From Chromatiales bacterium (GTDB lineage Bacteria > Pseudomonadota > Gammaproteobacteria > UBA6429 > Thiohalophilaceae), in contig JALUTJ010000202.1 in the NCBI GenBank assembly GCA_027057985.1, positions 1-5,154 on the forward strand: DNA of 5,154 bases, given 5' to 3'. Positions 1 through 5,154 of the stretch are shown here, one piece after another; the first letter of the stretch is position 1, and every line of letters starts with the position of its first letter. The translations under genes were made by a program, and so were the position numbers. A model generated the notes under the pieces. That model worked only from the letters and a program-made list of their open reading frames with translations. It searched no databases and had not been told where the DNA came from.

Positions 1-183
1 AAAACCGGTCATAAAATCATAAAAATTCTTCACGATACCATTGCAGTGCTTGGCGATCACCGGCTTATAGGCCAGTAAAATCTCCTCATCCTTTTTGGTA
101 AAGCCAAGAAAAGACTTTCGACGCGCAATTTCATGCTTCGAAATATTGAGCTGTTCCGCCAGTGTCTGATTCAGATTATGCAT
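1..183 (-). CDS. Globin-coupled sensor protein, N-terminal fragment (runs off left edge)
   Basis: Only the first 61 codons are present. The peptide has a polar N-terminal stretch, then the run RRKSFLGFTKKDEEILLAYK at residues 21-40, then IVKNFYDFM at 50-58. This arrangement (an LGF.. segment, an acidic helix start, then IV..FY) is typical of the sensor globin at the front of globin-coupled chemoreceptors, diguanylate cyclases and histidine kinases. By analogy with DosC, Tyr55 of the FY pair would be the distal haem-pocket tyrosine; the proximal histidine would lie beyond the window. The ATG at 183-181 is the only plausible start, because an in-frame TGA lies at 210-208 with no other ATG, GTG or TTG between. 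No strong Shine-Dalgarno is visible before it. The output domain is outside the window, so whether it controls c-di-GMP, taxis or phosphorylation cannot be said. It is divergent from the SulP gene. Confidence 0.72.
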   Translation of the reverse strand, partial: MHNLNQTLAEQLNISKHEIARRKSFLGFTKKDEEILLAYKPVIAKHCNGIVKNFYDFMTGF

Positions 184-201
184 GGTTGATAATAAATTTA
201 G

Positions 202-234
202 CTTATTTCATCGGTTTATCGACCATAAAATAAG
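202..234. repeat. Imperfect dyad upstream of the globin-sensor gene
   Basis: CTTATTT at 202-208 and AAATAAG at 228-234 are exact reverse complements. Inside them, GGT at 213-215 faces ACC at 222-224, one base out of register. The dyad lies about 19-51 bases before the sensor's start codon, where a regulator binding site or 5' leader hairpin could act. The arms are AT-rich and the region is AT-rich, so chance is a real alternative. Confidence 0.3.
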
Positions 235-294
235 AAAACTTGAATAAAAACAAGGCACAACATTCGCTTTCAGAGACGATTTCTGAACTTCTGC

Positions 295-330
295 AATCAT
301 TAAAATAATCTTCTGATCTGAATGATTATT
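295..330. repeat. Nested AT-rich inverted repeats upstream of the SulP gene
   Basis: AATCATT (295-301) is the exact reverse complement of AATGATT (321-327), and AATAATC (304-310) is the exact reverse complement of GATTATT (324-330). The two right arms overlap, so only one pairing can form at a time. They lie 20-55 bases upstream of the candidate -35 box for the SulP gene and could be a regulator site. AT-rich composition makes chance occurrence easy. Confidence 0.25.
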
Positions 331-350
331 CAATGTAGAATAAGCCTGCT

Positions 351-379
351 TTGATAATTACCTTTTCGTGATACATATT
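351..379 (+). promoter_or_regulatory. Candidate sigma-70 promoter for the SulP/DauA-like gene
   Basis: TTGATA (351-356) resembles a -35 box, and CATATT (374-379) matches the -10 consensus at four of six positions, with a 17-base spacer. Transcription would begin near 386, giving a very short leader. This is a by-eye match; other AT-rich hexamers nearby could serve. Confidence 0.35.
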
Positions 380-385
380 TTAGCG

Positions 386-391
386 AGGTGA
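386..391 (+). promoter_or_regulatory. Shine-Dalgarno for the SulP/DauA-like gene
   Basis: AGGTGA lies 11 bases before the ATG at 403. The spacing is slightly long but usable, and it supports that start over internal methionines. Confidence 0.55.
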
Positions 392-402
392 GTTCTTCCT
401 GA

Positions 403-2103
403 ATGTTCTCTGCACTGAAAAAATCGATTGCCAGTCAACCATCCGCCCATGAAATACAGGCCAATATTCTTGCCGGCCTGACGGTTGGCGTGATAGCCCT
501 GCCCCTTTCCATGGCGCTCGCCATTGCCAGTGGTGTACCACCCCAGCATGGACTTTATACCGCGATAATTGCCGGTATCTTTATTGCACTCAGCGGCGGT
601 TCAAAAGTGAATATCTCCGGGCCAACTGCGGCCTTTATCGTGGTGCTATTACCTATCGTGCAACATTATGGTCTCGGTGGCCTGCTCGTCAGTGGCTTTA
701 TGGCTGGCATCATTCTTATACTTATGGGCCTGGGCAAGCTGGGCAAACTTATCGAGATTGTTCCTTACCCGGTAACTGTAGGCTTTACCGCCGGTATCGG
801 CCTTGTCATCGCCACCTTTCAGATCAAGGATTTTTTCGGGCTTGATATCACGCTGATGAGCGGCCATTACCTCGATAAACTTGTTATTATCCTGCAATCA
901 TTATCAAGTATTCGCTGGCAGGAAACCCTGGTAGGTAGCCTGACACTGACAACCCTGCTGCTGTGGCCTCGCTTCCATTCAAAAATACCCGGCCACCTGG
1001 TTGCCCTGCTGGTTGGTTCTTTAGTTGCGTGGCTACTGCATTCCCTGTTTCCCGAATTTAATGTTGCCACCATTGGCAGTCGCTTCCACTATGAAATTAA
1101 CGGTCTTAGCGGCAATGGTATACCACCCACGCTTCCAGCCTTTGAATGGCCCTGGAACCTTCCCGGTGCCGACGGTAAACCGGTGGGGCTCAGTTTTGAT
1201 CTTGTACGCCTGCTACTGCCTTCTGCGATAACCATTGCCATACTGGGATCGCTTGAATCCCTGCTCTGTGCCGTGGTTGCCGATGGTATGTCTGGCAAGC
1301 GACATAATCCCAATGATGAATTGATTGGCCAGGGTATTGGCAACATGGTTTCTCCACTTTTTGGCGGTCTGCCAGCTACTGCAGCAATTGCCCGTACCGC
1401 GGCAAATATCAAGTCCGGTGGCAGTATGCCGCTGTCTTCTGTGATTCACAGCCTGTTTATTCTTGTTTCAATCCTGCTACTTGCACCCCTGCTGGCCTAT
1501 ATCCCAATGGCTTCGATGGCCGCACTGTTATTGATGGTGGCCTGGAACATGAGTGAAGCAAAACATTTTCTTCGTACCCTGAAGATAGCACCACTTGATG
1601 ATGTGATTGTTTTATTACTCTGCTTCCTGCTTACAGTGCTTTTTGATATGACTATCGCGGTTGCGGTCGGTATGGGACTTGCCGCCATGCTATTTATACG
1701 CAAAAGTATTCACCTCGCAGATATTGCCGAGATTGAACATGATCACCAGGACTACCAGCTGCCTGATAAAGTTGCCGTTTATGATATCAACGGACCATTA
1801 TTTTTTGGTACTGCACAGAAAGCGTTAAAAACCATTTCATCGGTAACACCGGAAGTGCGAGTGGTAATACTGGATATGTCAGAAGTCTCAATGCTGGATG
1901 TCAGTGCCATTATTGCCATGGAATCAATTGCGGAAGCATTATCTTCCCGCGGTATTGCCATGATTATCAATAACCTGCAACCAAGAATGATCCTCAAACT
2001 AAGGCGAGCCGGTATCCGCAAAAGAAAAAATACAATCGAGTTTTCAAGATCACTGCCTGAGGCGTTAAAAAAAGCGAAGAAAATTTCAGCTCAGCAGGAT
2101 TAA
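403..2103 (+). CDS. dauA: SulP/SLC26 family transporter with STAS domain, DauA-like (dicarboxylate or other anion)
   Basis: A complete 566-residue inner-membrane transporter. The membrane domain spans about residues 20-435, with family-typical blocks: GVPPQHGLYTA (44-54), SGPTAAF (72-78), the ESLLCAVVADGM stretch (285-296), IGQGIGN (308-314) and AAIARTAANI (327-336). The C-terminal STAS domain covers roughly 455-560 and carries SMLDVSA (496-502), equivalent to the phosphorylation loop of SpoIIAA-like proteins. Many of these blocks closely resemble E. coli DauA (YchM, 559 residues), an aerobic C4-dicarboxylate transporter. The length and the VATIGSRFHY and GNGIP segments also fit DauA. SulP members carry sulfate, bicarbonate or dicarboxylates, and the substrate cannot be fixed from sequence alone, so the symbol marks resemblance. 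The gene stands alone, divergent from the sensor. Its TAA at 2101-2103 touches the stop codon of the convergent rhodanese. Confidence 0.88.
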   Translation: MFSALKKSIASQPSAHEIQANILAGLTVGVIALPLSMALAIASGVPPQHGLYTAIIAGIFIALSGGSKVNISGPTAAFIVVLLPIVQHYGLGGLLVSGFMAGIILILMGLGKLGKLIEIVPYPVTVGFTAGIGLVIATFQIKDFFGLDITLMSGHYLDKLVIILQSLSSIRWQETLVGSLTLTTLLLWPRFHSKIPGHLVALLVGSLVAWLLHSLFPEFNVATIGSRFHYEINGLSGNGIPPTLPAFEWPWNLPGADGKPVGLSFDLVRLLLPSAITIAILGSLESLLCAVVADGMSGKRHNPNDELIGQGIGNMVSPLFGGLPATAAIARTAANIKSGGSMPLSSVIHSLFILVSILLLAPLLAYIPMASMAALLLMVAWNMSEAKHFLRTLKIAPLDDVIVLLLCFLLTVLFDMTIAVAVGMGLAAMLFIRKSIHLADIAEIEHDHQDYQLPDKVAVYDINGPLFFGTAQKALKTISSVTPEVRVVILDMSEVSMLDVSAIIAMESIAEALSSRGIAMIINNLQPRMILKLRRAGIRKRKNTIEFSRSLPEALKKAKKISAQQD

Positions 2104-2541
2104 TCAACATTGTGCCCAGGGCAGGCCTTCATAACGCCAGCCACCAAGCGTGCTACGATGATGGTTTTCATCCAGCTCGCCCTCGAAACCATCGGCTATG
2201 GTATAAACCTCGTGCAGGCCAGCTTCGATCAGACATTGCGCCGCTTCGCATGAACGCTTGCCACTGCGACAGATCAGAAAAAGTGGCACATTATGCCCAC
2301 TCTCACCATGCTCCAGTCCACCCAGAATCAGTTTACGCACCTGCGCGGCAAAATGCGGATTGATCTCCCAGTCCGCCTCATCGATCCAGGGAATACTGAT
2401 AGCATCAAGGGGATGACCAATAAAAAGAAATTCCATATTGGAACGTACATCAATCAGCAGGGCGCGGGGATCACGCTGAATAAAGTCATAAGCTTCACGC
2501 GGTGAAACTGTTTTGACCTTGCTCTCCATATCCATCCCCAT
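2104..2541 (-). CDS. Single-domain rhodanese-like sulfurtransferase
   Basis: A cytoplasmic protein of 145 residues without a signal peptide. It has the rhodanese order: VSPREAYDFI near the N-terminus, LLIDVRS (28-34) followed by the E and F of the CH2A-like region, then LICRSGKRS (89-97) with the catalytic cysteine at 91 in a C-R-x-G-x-R loop, and a GWRYEGLPW tail. Such enzymes hold a persulfide on this cysteine and pass sulfane sulfur to acceptors. Start choice: the ATG at 2541 has AGGGG 11 bases upstream; the ATG at 2529 (141 residues, MESKVKT) has TGGGG six bases upstream and is about equally likely. A GTG at 2598 would give 164 residues but adds a tail unlike the family. It is divergent from the TtcA-like gene (147 bases between starts), which suggests a partner in sulfur transfer (inference). 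Confidence 0.87.
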   Translation of the reverse strand: MGMDMESKVKTVSPREAYDFIQRDPRALLIDVRSNMEFLFIGHPLDAISIPWIDEADWEINPHFAAQVRKLILGGLEHGESGHNVPLFLICRSGKRSCEAAQCLIEAGLHEVYTIADGFEGELDENHHRSTLGGWRYEGLPWAQC

Positions 2542-2663
2542 AATGACTGCCACCCCTGAATTATTATTTAAGTGTAGAATACTCTGGGGAAAGATCACGC
2601 CCCCATTGATAGATCTAATTCCTCTTAATGTAACACCTGTACCCAGAAAAAATTGTTATTCCT

Positions 2664-2669
2664 TATACT
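2664..2669 (+). promoter_or_regulatory. Candidate -10 element for the TtcA-like gene
   Basis: TATACT matches the -10 consensus at five of six positions, but no good -35 box sits 16-18 bases upstream. An alternative pair is TTGTTA (2653-2658) with CATAAT (2677-2682), 18 bases apart, which would place the transcript start at about the ATG itself. Either choice implies a very short or absent leader. Confidence 0.3.
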
Positions 2670-2688
2670 GGCACGCCATAATAAGGCC

Positions 2689-3435
2689 ATGAGTAAAAAA
2701 CAACCCCTTGTAAAGATGCCAAAAAAGCTGATGCGACCCATCGGCCAGGCCATTACCGAGTTCGAGATGATCCGCGCCGGGGATCGTGTGCTGCTGGGGC
2801 TATCCGGTGGCAAGGACTCCCTGACCCTGCTGCATGCGCTGCGACACCTGCAGCGCCATGCCCCGATTGACTTTGATATTGCCGCGGTGACCGTGGATCC
2901 GGAAATCGAGGGCTTTGATCCCTCGCGTTTAAAAAACTATCTGGCACAAATGGGCATCCCCTATTTTTATCTCAGCCATGACATGACGGCGCAGGCCGAG
3001 GCGCAAATGCAAAAGGATTCCTTCTGTTCTTTTTGCTCCCGCATGAAACGCGGCATGATGTACAGCACGGCACGACGGGAAAACTACAACGTGCTGGCAC
3101 TGGGGCAGCACCTGGATGACCTGGCCGAGAGTTTTCTGATGTCGGCCTTTCGCGGTGGCCAGCTTCGTACCATGAAGGCGCACTACACGAATCAGGACGG
3201 GGATATCCGGATTATCCGGCCCATGATCTATGTGCGCGAAAGGGAGACCGCTGCCTTTGCCCGCGAGACGGAACTGCCCGTGATCCGGGATTCCTGCCCC
3301 GCCTGCTTTAGCATGCCCACCGAACGCGAGCATATGAAGCAACTATTGAAGGATGAAGAAGCCCACAATCCTACACTTTTTGCCAGTCTGAAAACGGCAT
3401 TAAACCCACTTTACTCTATAAAAGAGCCGGATTAG
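2689..3435 (+). CDS. ttcA: TtcA-like PP-loop ATPase, probable tRNA 2-thiocytidine (s2C32) synthase
   Basis: A 248-residue cytoplasmic protein of the TtcA branch of the adenylate-forming PP-loop family. In TtcA, ATP activates cytidine 32 of certain tRNAs and sulfur is added with help from a [4Fe-4S] cluster. Visible marks are RPIGQAI and FEMIRAGDRVL before the P-loop SGGKDS (39-44), the CSFC pair (113-116) followed by RMKRGMMY, LGQHLDD (138-144), and a second pair CPAC (203-206) near FSMPTER. Together these provide the cysteines that bind the cluster in TtcA. It is shorter than E. coli TtcA (311 residues) and replaces that protein's GHHRDD with GQHLDD, so it may be a divergent subgroup with a different tRNA or substrate. 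The ATG at 2689 is preferred; AAGG sits only two bases before it. A TTG at 2653 would add 12 residues unlike the family. The gene is divergent from the rhodanese. Confidence 0.78.
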   Translation: MSKKQPLVKMPKKLMRPIGQAITEFEMIRAGDRVLLGLSGGKDSLTLLHALRHLQRHAPIDFDIAAVTVDPEIEGFDPSRLKNYLAQMGIPYFYLSHDMTAQAEAQMQKDSFCSFCSRMKRGMMYSTARRENYNVLALGQHLDDLAESFLMSAFRGGQLRTMKAHYTNQDGDIRIIRPMIYVRERETAAFARETELPVIRDSCPACFSMPTEREHMKQLLKDEEAHNPTLFASLKTALNPLYSIKEPD

Positions 3436-3448
3436 TGAATACTAATCT
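3429..3448 (+). terminator. Hairpin over the TtcA-like stop codon, possible terminator or 3' end
   Basis: GATTAGT (3430-3436) pairs with ACTAATC (3441-3447) around a GAAT tetraloop, with one more G-U pair outside. The stem includes the TAG stop. No run of T follows, so it does not fit a standard intrinsic terminator; it could instead protect the 3' end of the mRNA. Confidence 0.3.
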
Positions 3449-3577
3449 CCATATATTACAAATACTGACTATTTTAAATATATTTCCTTCTGATTTAATA
3501 TTTAGTGGGTATTTAATAACAAATAAAGCCATTATTTTATAGAAAAGTGGGAAATATAAATAGCAATGTTAAAATTA

Positions 3578-3593
3578 TGTGAACCGGTTCACA
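3578..3593. promoter_or_regulatory. Perfect 16-bp palindromic operator, TGTGAACCGGTTCACA
   Basis: The 16 bases are identical on both strands and stand out as GC-rich within an AT-rich gap. The core AACCGGTT with a central CG fits LacI-family operators. The outer part also fits the CRP-type pattern TGTGA-N6-TCACA exactly, so either family could bind. The right half overlaps the -35 box of the promoter for the small gene downstream. That position suits a repressor best: with the start site predicted near 3623, the palindrome centre would be near -37.5 rather than the -41.5 usual for class II CRP activation. Confidence 0.6.
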
Positions 3594-3616
3594 AAAGCAG
3601 CTTGAGTCGCTATGCT
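3588..3616 (+). promoter_or_regulatory. Sigma-70 promoter for the 58-residue protein
   Basis: TTCACA (3588-3593, five of six to consensus) and TATGCT (3611-3616, four of six) are separated by exactly 17 bases. AT-rich DNA upstream could act as an UP element. The predicted start near 3623 leaves a leader of about 30 bases containing the ribosome site. Confidence 0.55.
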
Positions 3617-3640
3617 TAAAGGACTGAAAGAATATGAATG

Positions 3641-3646
3641 AGGAGA
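3641..3646 (+). promoter_or_regulatory. Strong Shine-Dalgarno AGGAGA that sets the start of the small gene
   Basis: AGGAGA ends six bases before the ATG at 3653. An in-frame ATG at 3638 lies upstream of this site and has nothing comparable before it, so 3653 is the better start. Confidence 0.75.
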
Positions 3647-3652
3647 CAAGGC

Positions 3653-3829
3653 ATGACTTTTGATGCAACCTTAATTCAACCCTGTGGTGACGGTTGGTGT
3701 GTAAAAACCCCGGTGGGCATGGAAGGTCCGCTCGAATCTGCCGATGATGCCACGCACTATGCCATGCTGCTCAATCGGGTTAAGGCCGCGCGTAGTGAAC
3801 TAGTCGCCCAGGAAAACGATTACCTTTAA
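3653..3829 (+). CDS. Small soluble protein of unknown function, 58 residues
   Basis: I do not recognise this family. The protein has no membrane segment or signal peptide. Residues 1-25 read as a short beta-hairpin-like stretch (TLIQPCGDGWCVKTP, with cysteines at 11 and 16). A VGMEGPLESADDATHYAM segment leads into a charged helix, LLNRVKAARSEL. The pattern of 'WxVxxP.G.EGP' followed by an acidic helix cap is seen in several small bacterial domains of unknown role, but no function follows from it. The coding case is strong: a good ribosome site at the right distance, a promoter with a palindromic operator just upstream, and GC-richer, codon-like composition compared with the AT-rich gap. Its TAA overlaps the TAA of the convergent ATPase remnant in a shared TTAA. 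Confidence 0.7.
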   Translation: MTFDATLIQPCGDGWCVKTPVGMEGPLESADDATHYAMLLNRVKAARSELVAQENDYL

Positions 3830-4365
3830 GCCGATGTGATACGGCGAGAGTTCAGCCATTTATAAATCTCGGTAACCACCAGCACCGGCAGGGCAATGAC
3901 AATAATCATACCCCAGTCCTGCCAGCCCAGCGGCACGGTATGCAGTGCTTCCTGTAAAAACGGGACATAAATGGCACAGACCTGCATGCCAATCGTCAGA
4001 CTCCATGCCGCCAGTACCCAGGGGTTGCTAAAGAAACCCAGCCGCAGTAACGGCTCATGCAGGGAGCGGAAGTTAAACACGTTGACTTTTTCCAGTACGA
4101 TAATCCCGGTAAAGGCAACGGTTTGTGCCAGTAGCACGGCATTTTCCTGCCCGCTATCGAGGTAATAATGGAACAGCCACAGGGTTGCCAGCCCGATATA
4201 ACCACCCAGTAACAGGATCATCAGGATCCCCTGCCGGTTAAGAATGGGTTCACGCGCTGCGCGTGGAGGTCTTTGCATAACCCCCTTTTCCACCGGTTCC
4301 AGTCCCAGCGCCACTGCGGTCATGCCATCGGTCACCAGGTTCATCCACAGAATCTGCACCGGTAA
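3826..4365 (-). pseudogene. C-terminal remnant of a P-type cation-transporting ATPase (helices M6-M10)
   Basis: Homology begins abruptly at L-P-V-Q-I-L-W and continues through MNLVTDGMTAVALGLEP, the M6 ion-binding segment of P2-type (calcium or related cation) pumps, to the natural C-terminus with four further membrane helices at about residues 45-67, 76-92, 112-136 and 149-169 (counting from the GTG at 4359). The actuator, the nucleotide-binding domain, the DKTG phosphorylation site and helices M1-M5 are all absent, roughly four fifths of a normal pump of about 900 residues. It therefore cannot pump ions. Upstream in this frame there is no more ATPase-like sequence, and a TAA is met within about ten codons. 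The GTG at 4359 has no Shine-Dalgarno. An ATG at 4344 overlaps the channel's TGA as ATGA, so reinitiation after the channel gene could in theory make a 172-residue membrane peptide. A deletion remnant or an assembly join is the simplest reading. Confidence 0.75.
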
Positions 4366-5138
4366 TCTGTTGTGATATGAAGAATATTACCGCAATGCTT
4401 GCAGTGGATGGCATCCGCATCATGGCGGTTAAGCCCGCACTGGGGACATTCATAACGCACCTTACCAGGACGGAAAATAGTCTGGATAAGCCGCAAAAAC
4501 AGTGAAATACCAAAAATCATTATCAATACCGCCAGCAGGTGTCCACCTTCACCGACAAGGGTAATATCGCCAAAGCCGGTTGTGGTCAACGTGGCAATAG
4601 TGAAGTACAGGGCATCAACATAATTCTTGATAGCCGGGTTGGCTCCCACCTGACTGACATAGACAATCGCAGTAATAATAAAAATAAATACCAGCAGGTT
4701 TACCACACTAAAGATAATGTCCTCATGCTCCCTGACATAGCGTGATTGCTTGCGTAAAGTTTTAAGCATGTGATACGAGCGAAGCAGGCGCAAGGCACGG
4801 ATAACCCGCAGGAATGAGAAGTTTTCTGCCAGTGACGGTGCCAGCAGGGAAGCAATAACGATGATATCTGCAAGACCTACCGGGTGAAAAATATCCCTGA
4901 TCCGACTCGAACTGACATAAAGCCGGGCCAGAAACTCCAGCAGGTAAATAATACCGATACTTTCTTCGATAAGATGAATATCATCGACATGATGATAAAA
5001 AGAAGCCAGGATAAAATAGAGAATAGTGATGACATCAAAACCCAGCAGCGCCCAGCGAAAAACATGAGAGCGCCGCTCGTGGCCAAAATAGAGATCCTGA
5101 ATTGCAAGATATAACCTGTTTTTCTCTTTCTTGGCCAT
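4341..5138 (-). CDS. Voltage-gated potassium channel with C-terminal zinc ribbon
   Basis: A 265-residue inner-membrane protein with the six-helix voltage-gated channel plan: S1 about 29-48, S2 58-76, S3 87-101, a voltage-sensing S4 at 108-130 with arginines at 111, 114, 117 and 120, S5 139-162, a pore helix leading to the selectivity filter TTTGFGD (185-191), and S6 199-222. GFGD replaces the commoner GYGD, which is still compatible with potassium. A zinc ribbon with C231-x2-C234 and C246-x2-C249 follows S6, a tail known in some proteobacterial channels and probably a regulatory or assembly element. The ATG at 5138 follows directly after an in-frame TAA, so it cannot start further upstream; GGGATAG nine bases before it is a weak ribosome site. 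The last seven or so residues (YRCRFCG) are encoded by ATPase-derived DNA in another frame, so the original C-terminus appears to be lost. Confidence 0.88.
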   Translation of the reverse strand: MAKKEKNRLYLAIQDLYFGHERRSHVFRWALLGFDVITILYFILASFYHHVDDIHLIEESIGIIYLLEFLARLYVSSSRIRDIFHPVGLADIIVIASLLAPSLAENFSFLRVIRALRLLRSYHMLKTLRKQSRYVREHEDIIFSVVNLLVFIFIITAIVYVSQVGANPAIKNYVDALYFTIATLTTTGFGDITLVGEGGHLLAVLIMIFGISLFLRLIQTIFRPGKVRYECPQCGLNRHDADAIHCKHCGNILHITTDYRCRFCG

Positions 5139-5154
5139 TTAAGTTATCTATCCC

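Noticed and set aside
649..1449. Several open frames on the minus strand within the SulP gene
   Set aside because: They are shadows of a strongly conserved transporter gene and have no recognisable protein features or ribosome sites.
2113..2121. GCCCAGGGC as a terminator between the convergent genes
   Set aside because: The loop would be a single base, no T-run follows on either strand, and it lies within the rhodanese coding end.
2542..2598. GTG start that would extend the rhodanese by 19 residues
   Set aside because: The added stretch (MIFPQSILHLNNNSG) is unlike rhodanese starts, and there is no properly spaced ribosome site; better ATG starts lie at 2541 and 2529.
2653..2688. TTG start that would extend the TtcA-like protein by 12 residues
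   Set aside because: No ribosome site precedes it, the added residues do not resemble the family, and the stretch overlaps likely promoter elements.
403..3435. A sulfur-metabolism island made of SulP, rhodanese and TtcA-like genes
   Set aside because: The SulP gene is closest to DauA, which moves dicarboxylates, and is in a separate convergent unit; only the rhodanese and TtcA-like pair has a reasonable link.
3638..3652. Upstream in-frame ATG of the small gene
   Set aside because: It lies before the AGGAGA ribosome site, which is spaced for the ATG at 3653.
4344..4355. Third CxxC (CRFC) at the end of the channel read as a second zinc knuckle
   Set aside because: These codons are ATPase coding sequence (QILWM) in another frame, so the cysteines are most likely accidental.
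1..5154. CRISPR arrays, tRNA or rRNA genes, insertion sequences
   Set aside because: No regularly spaced repeats, cloverleaf-like sequences, transposase frames or terminal inverted repeats were seen.

Overview
The window looks like ordinary chromosomal DNA from a gammaproteobacterium. This rests on a close resemblance of the SulP gene to E. coli DauA, a TtcA-type tRNA thiolase, a globin-coupled sensor start and a zinc-ribbon potassium channel. The exact lineage cannot be read from the sequence. No phage, transposon, CRISPR or RNA gene is visible.

Layout. Bases 1-183 (minus strand) hold the first 61 codons of a globin-type sensor that runs off the left edge. A 219-bp divergent intergenic region with two dyads and a possible promoter separates it from a complete DauA-like SulP transporter with a C-terminal STAS domain (403-2103, +). 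That gene abuts, with no spare base, a convergent single-domain rhodanese (2104-2541, -). The rhodanese is divergent from a short TtcA-like PP-loop protein (2689-3435, +). An AT-rich gap of 217 bp follows, with a perfect 16-bp palindrome overlapping the -35 box of a well-formed promoter. That promoter drives a 58-residue protein of unknown function (3653-3829, +). The right end, on the minus strand, holds a six-helix voltage-gated potassium channel with a zinc ribbon (4341-5138). It runs directly into the last fifth of a P-type cation ATPase (3826 to about 4365).

How the genes relate. The rhodanese and the TtcA-like protein share a short intergenic region and both handle activated sulfur, so a sulfur-transfer link is plausible but unproven. 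The channel and ATPase pieces look like the product of a deletion or a misassembly: ATPase homology starts abruptly in membrane helix 6, and the last residues of the channel are ATPase sequence read in another frame. I see no clear new multi-gene system. The most unusual points are that junction and the operator-promoter in front of the small unknown gene.
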